Source: Nonomuraea solani
GTDB taxonomy: Bacteria; Actinomycetota; Actinomycetes; Streptosporangiales; Streptosporangiaceae
Direction: 5' to 3'
Assembly: GCF_900108335.1 (NCBI RefSeq)
Contig: NZ_FNVT01000005.1
Coordinates: 248,001-312,000, forward strand
DNA length: 64,000 bases
Shown: one piece after another, positions 56,251-64,000 of the stretch
How positions within the stretch are numbered: the first letter of the stretch is position 1
How the letters are laid out: the number at the start of each line of letters is the position of its first letter
The notes under the pieces: generated by a model
What the model was told of the DNA's origin: nothing
Database searches by the model: none
What the model saw: the letters and a program-made list of their open reading frames with translations, nothing else
Position numbers and translations under genes: made by a program

Positions 56251-57797
56251 TAGTGCTTCCTGCTTTCCTTGCGTGCGTCGATCGCTTCGGCGACCACTTC
56301 GCGGTCGTCGAAGGGGATCACCTCGCCTGAAACGTACTGGCCCTGCTCGTGACCCTTGCCGGCCACGACGATCACGTCGCCGCGCCCGGCCCGGGCGATC
56401 GCCAGGCCGATGGCGGCCGCGCGGTCGGGCTCAATGATCACATGAGCGCGGTCCTGCCGCGGAACGCGGAGCGCCCCTTCCATCATCGTCGCGAGGATGG
56501 CCAGCGGATCCTCCGAGCGGGGATTGTCGCTCGTGAAAATAGCCACATCCGCCAGCTCAGCGGAGATTTCGCCCATGATAGGTCGTTTGCCCATGTCGCG
56601 GTCGCCGCCGCAGCCGAGCACGATGGTCAGCGTGCCCGCCGTGACGGTACGCAGCGAGCGCAGCACCGACTCGACCGCGCCCGGCTTGTGCGAGTAGTCG
56701 ACGACCGCCTGGAACTCGTCGCCGGCGTCGGTGACACGCTGCATCCTGCCGGGCACCCCGGTCAGCGTGCCGACGCCGTGTACGGCGGTCTGCAGCGGCA
56801 CGCCGGCCTCGACCAGGGTCACGATGGCCCCGAGCGCGTTGGCGACGTTGAACGGCCCCGGCAGCGAGATCTGCGCGTCGGCCTCGACCCCGCCGGGACC
56901 GACCACCCTGAACGCGCTGCCGTCGGCCCCGAGCCGGGCGTCCAGCGCCTGCCACCCGGCCTCCGGGTCGCCCTGCGCCGAGAACGTGGTCATCGGCACC
57001 TTCGCCAGGCCGAGCAGCTCACGCCCGTAACGGTCGTCGAGGTTGGTGACCCCCGCGCGGCTCAGCTCCGGCTGGAACAGCTTCGCCTTGGTCGCGAAGT
57101 AGTCGTCGAAGTCCTTGTGGAAGTCGAGGTGGTCCTGCGACAGGTTCGTGAACAGGGCCACGTCGTAGAAGACGCCGTCGACGCGGCCGAGCGCGAGCGC
57201 GTGGCTGGAGACCTCCATGGCCGCCGCGCTGACACCCTCTTCGCGCATCAGGGCGAACAGCGCGTGCAGGTCGCACGCCTCGGGCGTGGTGAGGGTGGGC
57301 TCGAAGCGCAGGTCACCGGCGCGGATCTCGACGCCGCCCACCAGGCCCGCCCGATGGCCGGCGGCCCGCAGGCCCGCCTCGACCATGAACGTGGTGGTGG
57401 ACTTGCCGCTGGTGCCGGTGACGCCGAGGACCTGGATGTCGTGGGCCGGTTGCCCGTACACCCAGGAGGAGATCTGCCCGAGCAGGGCGCGCGGATCGGG
57501 CACGATCAGCACGGGCAGCCCGGTGGCGACGGCCGCGTCGCGACCGGCGCGGTCGGTGAGCACGGCCACGGCTCCGCCGGCCATCGCGGCGGCGGCGAAC
57601 GTGGCGCCGTGGACGCGGTTGCCGGGCAGCGCGACGTACAGATCGCCGCGTCTGACGTTGCGGGAGTCGATCGTGACGCCGGTCAGGGCGGCATGGGGCG
57701 ACCGCGACGTGCCGGAATCGGCGTCGAGCATGGTCGCGAGCCCGGTCAGCGGGCGAGGCGGGCTGGTCGTGGGACGCATAGACGACGGGGGACGCAC
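56250..57797 (-). CDS. murE: UDP-MurNAc-L-Ala-D-Glu-meso-DAP ligase
   Basis: Adds the third residue of the stem peptide. The 515-residue enzyme has GVTGTSGKSTTTFMV (P-loop), NLSQDHLDFHKDF, and TSDNPRSEDPLAIL. The DNPR motif predicts meso-diaminopimelic acid as substrate, matching mesophilic actinomycetes. The N-terminal 25 residues are polar and variable. GTG 57797 has GGAAGG upstream; ATG 57779 is the alternative. The stop abuts the murF start, so translation is coupled. Confidence 0.95.
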   Translation of the reverse strand: MRPPSSMRPTTSPPRPLTGLATMLDADSGTSRSPHAALTGVTIDSRNVRRGDLYVALPGNRVHGATFAAAAMAGGAVAVLTDRAGRDAAVATGLPVLIVPDPRALLGQISSWVYGQPAHDIQVLGVTGTSGKSTTTFMVEAGLRAAGHRAGLVGGVEIRAGDLRFEPTLTTPEACDLHALFALMREEGVSAAAMEVSSHALALGRVDGVFYDVALFTNLSQDHLDFHKDFDDYFATKAKLFQPELSRAGVTNLDDRYGRELLGLAKVPMTTFSAQGDPEAGWQALDARLGADGSAFRVVGPGGVEADAQISLPGPFNVANALGAIVTLVEAGVPLQTAVHGVGTLTGVPGRMQRVTDAGDEFQAVVDYSHKPGAVESVLRSLRTVTAGTLTIVLGCGGDRDMGKRPIMGEISAELADVAIFTSDNPRSEDPLAILATMMEGALRVPRQDRAHVIIEPDRAAAIGLAIARAGRGDVIVVAGKGHEQGQYVSGEVIPFDDREVVAEAIDARKESRKH

Positions 57798-57819
57798 GGC
57801 GAGAGCGTACCTTCCCTGG

Positions 57820-60795
57820 TCACTGTCCCGCGCGCATCCGCACCTGCGGCGCGGCGGAGCCTGTGGGAGGAATCTTCCTGCTCTTGATGGCGAACGTCAT
57901 CACATCCTTGAAAACGGGGGCCGCCAGCTGCCCGCCGAAGTGGCCGTTCTTGGGCTTCTGCAGCACCGAGAGCACCACCAGCCGGGGCTGGTCGGCCGGC
58001 GCGAACCCGACGAAGGAGGCAGTGTAGCCCTCGTAGCGGCCGAGCTCGGCATCGTAACGGTTGGCCGTGCCCGTCTTGCCCGCCACCCGGTAGCCGGGAA
58101 TGGCGGCGAGCTGGCCCGTGCCCTCCACGCCCACGGCGCTTTCGAGCATCGTGGCGATCTCCTTGGCCGTGGTCTCGCTCACCACTTTGGTCCGCTTGCC
58201 CGCGGCGGCGGGGACGTAACGGCCCGAAGTGTCCGTGGTGCCCGCGACGATCTGCGGCTCGATCTTCACGCCGCCGTTGGCGATGGTCTGGTAGACGCTG
58301 GCCATCTGCAGCGCCGTCACCGACACGCCCTGCCCGTACGCGACCGTGCAGTTCTGGCTGCCCGACCACTTCTTGTAGTCGGGCAGCAGGCCCGCCTCGG
58401 CGCCGGGCACGCCGCCGCCGGGCGCCGAGCCGAAGCCGAACGCCTTGAGCATCGTGTGGAGCCGCTGGCTGCCGATCTCGCGGGCCGCCATGACCGTGGC
58501 CACGTTGCTGGACTGCGCCATGGCCTGCCGGAACGTCATCGACTCCACCTTGTGCGCGTGGGCGTCGCGCAGCACCTGGTCGGCGCACCTGATGTTGTCG
58601 GGCACCTGGTAGACCGTGTCGGGCGTCACCGCCTTGGCCTCCAGCGCGGCGGCGGCGGTGATCACCTTGTTGGTGCTGCCCGGTTCGAACACGTCCGCGG
58701 CGGCCTTGTTCACGTAGCTCGCCGCCGGGGCCCTGCGCCAGTCGTTGAGGTTGAGCTCGGGCGCGTTGGCCATGGCCACGACCTGCGCGGTCTGCACGTC
58801 CATGACGATCACGGTGCCGCTTTCGGCCCCGGACTTCCGCACCTGCTCGGCGATCGACCTCTGCGCGGCCCACTGGATGTCGCGGTCGATGGTCAGCCGC
58901 ACGTCCTGGCCGTTGACGGGCTCGGTGCGCTGGCTGCTCGTCATCGGGATCTGCTGGCCGTCGCGGCCCGTCTCGACGCGCTGCTTGCCGTCACGGCCGG
59001 CCAGGAGCGTGTTCTTGGCCTGTTCCATGCCGCCCAGGCCGTTGCCCTCGTCACCGACGAACCCGATGAGGCTGCCCGCCAGGTCGCCCGCCGGGTAGAG
59101 CCTGCGGTAGGTCTTCTTGGTCGACAGCGCGGGCACGCCGGCCTGCAGCAGCCGGGTCGCGACGACGGGATCGACGTCTCTGGCCAGGAGCTGGTAGCGG
59201 GTGCGGTCCTTGGCCAGCTTGGCGGCCATCTCCTGCTCGCTCTTGCCGAGCTGGCGGCCCAGGATCGCGGCGATCTTCTGGCGTACGGCGGCGGGCACCT
59301 TGCTGGGGTCGATCGCCACCTCACGCGCCTCGACGGTGACGGCCAGCTCGTGACCGTTGACGTCGGTGATCGAGCCGCGCTGGGCGGGGATCTCCTCGAT
59401 CTGGGTACGCTGGTTCGCGGCGGCGGTCTCGTAGACCTTGGTGTCGAGGCCCTGCATCTGGATCAGCCGGCCGGCGAAGATCGACAGCACGAACGTCATG
59501 CCGATCAGGCCGATGTTGATGCGCCTGCGCGGGCTGCCCAGCCGGAGCACCAGCGGCGGCCTGGGCGGACGCGGCGGCGCGGGCGGCCGGCGCGGCCCCC
59601 TCGGCGGCGGCACATCGCCACCGCGCCGCGGCACCACCCGCTCCCGGCCCGGCTCCTGCCTGGACCCTCCGGCGGGCGGCCTGGAGTTGCCCCCCTGCGC
59701 CCGCCGCCCTTCCTCCTGCCGACTCCGGCGCCGCGAGTCCTCGCTGTCCGGACGGGTGCCGTCACGGCCCTGCCGACGCGAGTCCCCGGCATCCGGGCGC
59801 GTTCCATCACGGCCTCTGCGCCGCGCCTCCTCGGCATCGGGGCGCGCTCCCTCGCGACTCCCGCGCCGCGCGTCGTCACCGTCGGGCCGGGCGTCGGGCC
59901 GGGTGCCGTCACGGCCCCTGCGCCGCGCGTCCTCGCCGTCCGGGCGTGCTCCGTCGCGGCTCTGCCGGCGCGACTCCCCGGCGTCCGGGCGGAGGCCGTC
60001 GCGGCGGGCCCGGGGGCCGCGGGGACCGGCGGCGTCGGGGTGCTCGCCGCGCCCGCGTTCGTCGCGTCCCTGCACGCGCCCTCTGAGCCGGTCCGCGGCC
60101 CCACGGCCGCGCGCGGAATCGCCCGCGTCGCGTCCTCTCGGGCGATCACCGTCGTCGCGGCCGCCGCGCCCTCTGGGGCCGTCGTCCGCGTCCTGGGAAC
60201 GCCTGCGGGCGTCGTCACGCGAGCGACCGGCAGGCCCGTCGTCGCGCGAACGGGCCGAGGATCCGCCGTCGCGCGAGCGGCCGGTGGGCCCGCCGTCACG
60301 GGATCGGCCGGAGGCTTCGCCATCACGCGAACGACCAGAGCCGTCACGCGAACGACCGGAGCCGTCACGCGAACGACCGGAGCCGTCACGTGAACGACCG
60401 GAGTCGTCACGTGAACCGCCGGAGCCGTCGCGGGCCCGGCCGGGAGATTCGCCGTCGCGCGAACGGCCGTCGCGGGGCCGGGCGCGGTCGCCGTCGTCCT
60501 GGCGCGGGCGGTCGCCATCGCGCCGGGAGCGGCCGCCAGGCTCCTGCGGCGGCCGTTCCTTGGCGGTGTCGTCGCGCCCGAACGGCAGGTCGAGGGGGTC
60601 GGACGGCGGCCGGCGCGGCGGATTCTCCGGCGACGCCGGGCGGCCCGCCCCCTCAGAACGGGCAGAGCCACCACCTTGGCGCCCTGCCCGTCCCGGTCCG
60701 CCCGGCGTACGACGAGCGGCGCCGGGCCCTCCTTGAGAGCCGGCGCCGCCAGCGCCGCGGCCGGGACCCTGTCCCCTGCCGCCTGAGTCCCTCAC
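57820..60795 (-). CDS. ftsI: Septal transpeptidase FtsI (PBP3) with a giant N-terminal extension
   Basis: Class B penicillin-binding protein for septal cross-linking. The first 425 residues are a cytosolic, charged, Arg/Asp/Gly/Ser-rich, low-complexity extension. One membrane helix (GLIGMTFVLSIFAGRLI) is near 427-447. The dimerisation domain and transpeptidase follow, with the catalytic motif EPGSTNK, SSN, and AGKTGTAN intact. The core after the extension is about 566 residues, the normal size. Start GTG 60795 overlaps the ftsL TGA (GTGA), so the extension belongs to the expressed frame. Similar shorter basic extensions are known in mycobacterial PbpB. Confidence 0.94.
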   Translation of the reverse strand: MRDSGGRGQGPGRGAGGAGSQGGPGAARRTPGGPGRAGRQGGGSARSEGAGRPASPENPPRRPPSDPLDLPFGRDDTAKERPPQEPGGRSRRDGDRPRQDDGDRARPRDGRSRDGESPGRARDGSGGSRDDSGRSRDGSGRSRDGSGRSRDGSGRSRDGEASGRSRDGGPTGRSRDGGSSARSRDDGPAGRSRDDARRRSQDADDGPRGRGGRDDGDRPRGRDAGDSARGRGAADRLRGRVQGRDERGRGEHPDAAGPRGPRARRDGLRPDAGESRRQSRDGARPDGEDARRRGRDGTRPDARPDGDDARRGSREGARPDAEEARRRGRDGTRPDAGDSRRQGRDGTRPDSEDSRRRSRQEEGRRAQGGNSRPPAGGSRQEPGRERVVPRRGGDVPPPRGPRRPPAPPRPPRPPLVLRLGSPRRRINIGLIGMTFVLSIFAGRLIQMQGLDTKVYETAAANQRTQIEEIPAQRGSITDVNGHELAVTVEAREVAIDPSKVPAAVRQKIAAILGRQLGKSEQEMAAKLAKDRTRYQLLARDVDPVVATRLLQAGVPALSTKKTYRRLYPAGDLAGSLIGFVGDEGNGLGGMEQAKNTLLAGRDGKQRVETGRDGQQIPMTSSQRTEPVNGQDVRLTIDRDIQWAAQRSIAEQVRKSGAESGTVIVMDVQTAQVVAMANAPELNLNDWRRAPAASYVNKAAADVFEPGSTNKVITAAAALEAKAVTPDTVYQVPDNIRCADQVLRDAHAHKVESMTFRQAMAQSSNVATVMAAREIGSQRLHTMLKAFGFGSAPGGGVPGAEAGLLPDYKKWSGSQNCTVAYGQGVSVTALQMASVYQTIANGGVKIEPQIVAGTTDTSGRYVPAAAGKRTKVVSETTAKEIATMLESAVGVEGTGQLAAIPGYRVAGKTGTANRYDAELGRYEGYTASFVGFAPADQPRLVVLSVLQKPKNGHFGGQLAAPVFKDVMTFAIKSRKIPPTGSAAPQVRMRAGQ
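59715..60005 (-). repeat. 45-bp coding repeat (15-residue unit) in the ftsI extension
   Basis: About five copies of a unit like RDGARPDGEDARRRG occur in tandem, with DGTRPDAGDSRRQG-type variants. The copies keep their frame and charge pattern more than their bases. Confidence 0.8.
60195..60432 (-). repeat. 21-bp coding repeat (RDGSGRS) in the ftsI extension
   Basis: Five near-perfect and several diverged copies encode Arg-Asp-Gly-Ser-Gly-Arg-Ser. The 21-bp unit on the plus strand is close to GAGCCGTCACGCGAACGACCG. The adjoining sequence encodes related RSRDGG and RSRDDG variants. Confidence 0.88.
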
Positions 60796-61511
60796 CGTTC
60801 CCTGTCCGCCTGGCTCGTCTGCTCACCGGTGCTGCTGTAGCCGTTGACGTTCTTCCAGTCGGGGTGCTGGCCCTGCTTCTCGGCCCGCTCGGCGATGACG
60901 TTGGGCTGCGTCTTGCGCTGGTATTCCTGCTCGATCTGCTCGTTCTCCTGGCGCGCGACCTCGATCTCCTTGCGCAGGCCCGCGTCGGTGATGGCGTCGC
61001 GGGCGAGCATGGTGTTGAGGAGCAGCAGGCTCACCAGCCCGCCACCGAGCAGCCCGACGACGAGCAGCACGAACGGCGCCCGCTGCCGGTTCGCCGACCG
61101 GCTCCCGGATCTGCGCCGCGGCACGCGAAGGCCGGAGCCGGTCTCCGCGCGCATGCGCCCGCGCACGGGTCCGCGCCTGCCGGGAGCCTCGGGACGTACC
61201 CGCTCACCGACCGACGCCTTGCCCGCCGTCTCGCCACGCTCACGCACACCGGCCGCGGAACGCGCGCCGGGCTCGGAACGCATGCCGGCCGTGGAACGCA
61301 CGCCGGGCTCGGAACGCACGCCTTCGGCACGCTCGCGCACGCCGGCCTTGCCACCGGCTTCGGCGCGCGCGCCGGCCGGCGTCCTGCCGGGCTCGGCGCG
61401 CTCGTCGGGACGGGGACGCGGCTTGGACTGCCCCGAGCGGCGCGTGCTCGTCTTGGGCACGGCGCGGCGGACGGGCGTGCCCCGGCCGGTCTCCTGCTCA
61501 GTCGTCAACAC
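60792..61511 (-). CDS. ftsL: FtsL-like septum formation protein with long N-terminal extension
   Basis: A 239-residue bitopic protein. The cytosolic N-terminus (1-143) is basic and low-complexity, with repeats of the type GVRSEPGVRSTAGMRSEPG. One membrane helix (FVLLVVGLLGGGLVSLLLL) at about 146-166 is followed by a short coiled coil (about 178-205; EIEVARQENEQIEQEYQRK) typical of FtsL/DivIC. It works with FtsQ and FtsB to activate FtsWI. GTG 61511 overlaps rsmH by 14 bp. Identity rests on position and topology because FtsL sequence is poorly conserved. Confidence 0.85.
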   Translation of the reverse strand: MLTTEQETGRGTPVRRAVPKTSTRRSGQSKPRPRPDERAEPGRTPAGARAEAGGKAGVRERAEGVRSEPGVRSTAGMRSEPGARSAAGVRERGETAGKASVGERVRPEAPGRRGPVRGRMRAETGSGLRVPRRRSGSRSANRQRAPFVLLVVGLLGGGLVSLLLLNTMLARDAITDAGLRKEIEVARQENEQIEQEYQRKTQPNVIAERAEKQGQHPDWKNVNGYSSTGEQTSQADRER

Positions 61512-62463
61512 GGATCCTCTCTGCCGCCCGTAGCCGGGCCGAGGCCGCCCGCGGGTTACGGGCGAGCTCTTCTTCGCTGGGGAGCTCCGCTCCCCTCGTC
61601 AGCAGGCGGAACCTCGGCTGGTGAGCCGGTAGCGGGACGGGCAGCCCGGGGGGGCTGGTGTCCTTGGTTCGCGCCGTGAGGGCCTGCTTGGTGAGCCGGT
61701 CCTCGAGTGAGTGGTAGGAGAGCACGGCGACGCGCCCGCCCAGCGCCAGCGCGTCGAGTGCCGCGGGAAGCGCCGCCTCCAGGGCGGACAGCTCCGCGTT
61801 CACCTCGATGCGCAGCGCCTGGAAAGTCCTCTTGGCGGGGTTGCCCCCGGTGCGCCTGGTGGCGGCGGGGATGGCCTCGCGCACGATGTCCGCTAGCCGC
61901 CTAGTCGAGGTTATTGCCTCTTTAGCCCGTTCTTTAGTGATCAGGCCGGCGACACGCGGGGCGAATCTCTCCTCGCCGTAGTCGCGCAGGATGCGCGTCA
62001 GCTCACCGGCGGAGTAGGTGTTGACCACCTGCTCGGCCGTCAGCTCCTGCGAGGTGTCCATCCGCATGTCGAGGGGCGCGTCGTAGGAATAGGCGAACCC
62101 GCGCTCCGCCTCGTCGAGCTGCGGCGAGGAGACGCCCAGGTCGAACAGCGCCCCGTTGATCACGGGACGACCGGCCTCGGCCAGCACCTCGTCCAGCTCC
62201 GAGGAGGAGGCGTGGACGAGGGTGGTCCTGTCGGAGTATGGGCTCAGCCTGCGGGTCGAGTGCTCGATCGCGAAAGGGTCGCGGTCGATGCCGATCAGAT
62301 GCAGCGCCGGGTAGGTGGCGAGCAGGGCCTCCGAGTGGCCACCGAGGCCGAGGTTGGCGTCGACGACGACGGGTGCGGGCCCCGACAGCGCGGGACCGAG
62401 CAGCTCCAGAACGCGCTCGAGCATCACCGGAACGTGACCGCCCGTGCCGACGTTGTCGCCCAT
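61498..62463 (-). CDS. rsmH: 16S rRNA (cytosine1402-N4)-methyltransferase
   Basis: A 321-residue SAM-dependent enzyme (MraW) that methylates C1402 of 16S rRNA. It shows HVPVMLERVLELL, VVDANLGLGGHSEALLATYP (SAM-binding), IGIDRDPFAI, FDLGVSSPQLDEAERGFAY and RTFQALRIEVNAEL. ATG 62463 has GAGAGGGGGG upstream. It is the second gene of the dcw operon, separated from mraZ by a 219-base gap without a gene. Confidence 0.96.
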   Translation of the reverse strand: MGDNVGTGGHVPVMLERVLELLGPALSGPAPVVVDANLGLGGHSEALLATYPALHLIGIDRDPFAIEHSTRRLSPYSDRTTLVHASSSELDEVLAEAGRPVINGALFDLGVSSPQLDEAERGFAYSYDAPLDMRMDTSQELTAEQVVNTYSAGELTRILRDYGEERFAPRVAGLITKERAKEAITSTRRLADIVREAIPAATRRTGGNPAKRTFQALRIEVNAELSALEAALPAALDALALGGRVAVLSYHSLEDRLTKQALTARTKDTSPPGLPVPLPAHQPRFRLLTRGAELPSEEELARNPRAASARLRAAERIRVDD

Positions 62464-62682
62464 CTCCAACCCCCCTCTCGCGTCCTGCTCGCGGATGACG
62501 CGTTTTCCGATCGATCGCCGGTCATTCCTGGGTCCCCACCCGGCGCCGCCCGGCCAGGTCCCCATCCGCACCCTCTTCGTGGACGCCTGCCATCTGACAC
62601 CGGGGAAGGTGCATCAGCTGCAGACAGTGGTTGCGGGTGGAGACCTCGCCGAACGACATCACCGACGGATCGACCGTGGTCA

Positions 62683-63114
62683 CTACAAGATCCCTGGCAG
62701 CACCTCCTCCGACAGATCGGCGAACGCCTGCTCCTGCGCGCTGAGATAGGTGTCCCAGGCCTGTGCGTCCCAGATCTCCAGCCGGGTGTTGGCCCCGATG
62801 ACGACGCAGTCACGTTCCAGCCCCGCGTATTGGCGAAGGCTCTGCGGGATCGTGATGCGCCCTTGTTTGTCTGGTTTCTCGTCGGACGCGCTGGCGAAGA
62901 AGACGCGGCTGTAGTCACGCACCGCCTTGGCGGTGACCGGGGCGGTGCTGAGAGCCTCGGTAATGCGCTGGAACTCCTCCACGGGAAAGACGTAGAGGCA
63001 TCGCTCCTGGCCTTTGGTGATCACAAGACCCTCCGCCAGCTCCTCACGGTACTTAGCCGGCAGGAACAGCCGTCCCTTGTCGTCCAGACGCGGTTGATGG
63101 GTGCCGAGGAACAT
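62683..63114 (-). CDS. mraZ: MraZ transcriptional regulator
   Basis: A 143-residue AbrB-like DNA-binding protein with two SpoVT/AbrB domains. Hallmarks are MFLGTHQPRLDDKGRLFLPA and the second copy DKQGRITIPQSLRQYAGL. It forms a ring that represses or tunes the dcw operon from repeats in its own promoter, and those repeats are visible at 63164-63201. ATG 63114 has GGGAGG eight bases upstream. Confidence 0.96.
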   Translation of the reverse strand: MFLGTHQPRLDDKGRLFLPAKYREELAEGLVITKGQERCLYVFPVEEFQRITEALSTAPVTAKAVRDYSRVFFASASDEKPDKQGRITIPQSLRQYAGLERDCVVIGANTRLEIWDAQAWDTYLSAQEQAFADLSEEVLPGIL

Positions 63115-63163
63115 CGGCCCCACCTCCCGTGCCTCGTGGAGCGCTCAGCGCTGGTGCACCGGG

Positions 63164-63207
63164 CCCTCCACTGCGCACCACCATACTCCACTTCTCCCCA
63201 CCGTCAA
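63164..63207 (-). promoter_or_regulatory. mraZ promoter with MraZ-box operator
   Basis: On the minus strand TTGACG (63207-63202) and TATGGT (63185-63180) are separated by 16 bases, a sigma-A-type promoter. Overlaid on it, GTGG recurs at exactly 10-bp intervals: GTGGGGAGAA, GTGGAGTATG, GTGGTGCGCA, GTGGAGGGCC. Phased (G)TGGG-type direct repeats are the known MraZ operator. The boxes overlap the -10, so binding should repress. Confidence 0.85.
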
Positions 63208-63584
63208 CTGATTCGAACCGTCTTCATCATCGGTTTCCGTTGCGTTACCGCAGGTCAGAGCGATGGAGCGGAGTGGAGGGCGGTGAGCGCCCGCTCAACC
63301 CTCATGGGCGTGTCGAGGGTTGGAAAGGCCGTGGAAATAAGGGCTGCGGCGGTTCGGGGCGCTCGGCGTGGAGGAAAGTGGAGCGGATCGCGGGCCCCGG
63401 GTGTCACCGGATTCGCACCGCTATGTGACAAGAACAGGAACATGACCAGGGTTCCCTGGAATATCCACAAATGTCGCCCGAGAACCCACAGCGTCGTAGG
63501 GTCGTACAGACAATGGAAAAGGAATGGCATGGCTCCCGCAATGGCACCGTACGGGACGGCCGTCGCACTTCTCATGGAGGCCTG
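63208..63584. other. Divergent intergenic region between mraZ and the moxR-like gene
   Basis: No gene is supported on either strand. It contains the moxR-side promoter, which I could not place precisely. The stretch 63421-63540 is less GC-rich than its surroundings and would suit it. Confidence 0.5.
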
Positions 63585-64000
63585 GTGGCAGTAACCCATG
63601 ACGTCCCTCCCCAGCTCGACGAGCTGGTCTCCACCGCACACCGGATTCGGCAGGCCATCGAGTCGGTGATCGAGGGCAAGAGCGACGCCGTCCGGCTGAC
63701 GCTGACCGTCCTGCTCGCCGAGGGCCACCTCCTGATCGAGGACGTGCCCGGGGTCGGCAAGACGATGCTGGCCAAGGCACTCGCCCGCTCGATCGACTGT
63801 CCCGTCCGGCGGGTGCAGTTCACCCCCGACCTGCTGCCCAGCGACATCACCGGGGTGAGCGCGTACAACCAGCAGACCCGGGAGTTCGAGTTCAAGCCCG
63901 GGCCGGTGTTCGCCAACATCGTGGTGGGCGACGAGATCAACCGTGCCTCCCCCAAGACGCAGTCCGCGCTGCTGGAGTGCATGGAGGAGCACCAGGTGAC
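63585..64000 (+). CDS. MoxR-family AAA+ ATPase, 3' end cut by window edge
   Basis: The first 138 residues are visible. Walker A is EDVPGVGKTMLAKALA, Walker B is VVGDEINRASPKTQSALLE, and the pre-sensor loop PDLLPSDITG is typical of MoxR/RavA ATPases. These chaperones usually sit upstream of genes for a DUF58 protein and a transglutaminase-like membrane protein, which would lie beyond the window. GTG 63585 (MAVTHDVPPQL) has GGAGG upstream. Confidence 0.95.
   Translation, partial: MAVTHDVPPQLDELVSTAHRIRQAIESVIEGKSDAVRLTLTVLLAEGHLLIEDVPGVGKTMLAKALARSIDCPVRRVQFTPDLLPSDITGVSAYNQQTREFEFKPGPVFANIVVGDEINRASPKTQSALLECMEEHQV

Noticed and set aside
57217..60393. A 1058-residue plus-strand frame over murE and ftsI
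   Set aside because: It is the antisense of conserved Mur and PBP motifs and is low-complexity.
60195..60432. CRISPR-like repeats
   Set aside because: Units of 21 bp are contiguous, keep the reading frame and lie inside ftsI.
1..64000. tRNA or rRNA genes
   Set aside because: I saw no cloverleaf or rRNA-like segment by eye. A tRNA scan would settle it.

Overview
The window is a high-GC chromosomal stretch of an actinomycete. The gene content (DivIVA/Wag31, SepF, several PknB-type kinases, an F420-type nitroreductase, a translational-type ileS T-box, DNPR-type MurE) and gene order suggest the Streptosporangiales, for example Nonomuraea-like. That placement is inference. No rRNA, tRNA, CRISPR array, intact insertion sequence or prophage is visible.

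Region 1 (1-9.6 kb): the 5' part of hisD, an unrecognised 307-residue protein, a LigD/LigC-like ATP-dependent DNA ligase, a secreted trypsin-like protease, a divergent MFS exporter/AraC pair, a YbaK deacylase and a class A penicillin-binding protein. Region 2 (9.7-19.4 kb): a stand-alone MurA, small membrane and F420-related genes, a PadR regulator, an amidase, a CPBP protease and a NarL-type two-component system. These are separated by long, degenerate, C-rich tandem-repeat islands, one holding a recombinase fragment. Region 3 (19.7-33.4 kb): dnaE, an amino acid permease, an exported SGNH hydrolase that apparently starts at CTG, an AroQ chorismate mutase behind an apparent transcription attenuator, three membrane Ser/Thr kinases, and an AraC-AzlC-AzlD set.

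Region 4 (33.4-63.2 kb, mostly minus strand): rluD-type synthase, lspA and dksA/traR; then ileS on plus with an Ile T-box; then the division and cell wall (dcw) cluster. In transcription order this is mraZ, rsmH, ftsL, ftsI, murE, murF, mraY, murD, ftsW, murG, murC, ftsQ, ftsZ, yggS, sepF, yggT, divIVA and a large two-TM protein with two Cys/His motifs. Many neighbours overlap by 4 to 14 bp. A MraZ operator with four 10-bp-phased repeats lies over the mraZ promoter. The ylmD/pgeF gene usually found next to ftsZ is absent. A MoxR-type ATPase begins divergently at the right edge.

The strongest unusual theme is expansion of low-complexity, tandem-repeat sequence, both between genes and inside conserved proteins. 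MurF carries an insertion of about 270 residues, FtsI an N-terminal extension of about 425 residues, FtsL one of about 140, and the protein downstream of DivIVA a Gln-Ser-Asp-Arg-Pro-Gly array. The response regulator, MurA and the class A PBP end in repeat-encoded tails. No wholly new multi-gene system is evident. The best leads are the dcw expansions, the two-motif protein next to divIVA, the chorismate mutase attenuator and several unassigned palindromic operators.
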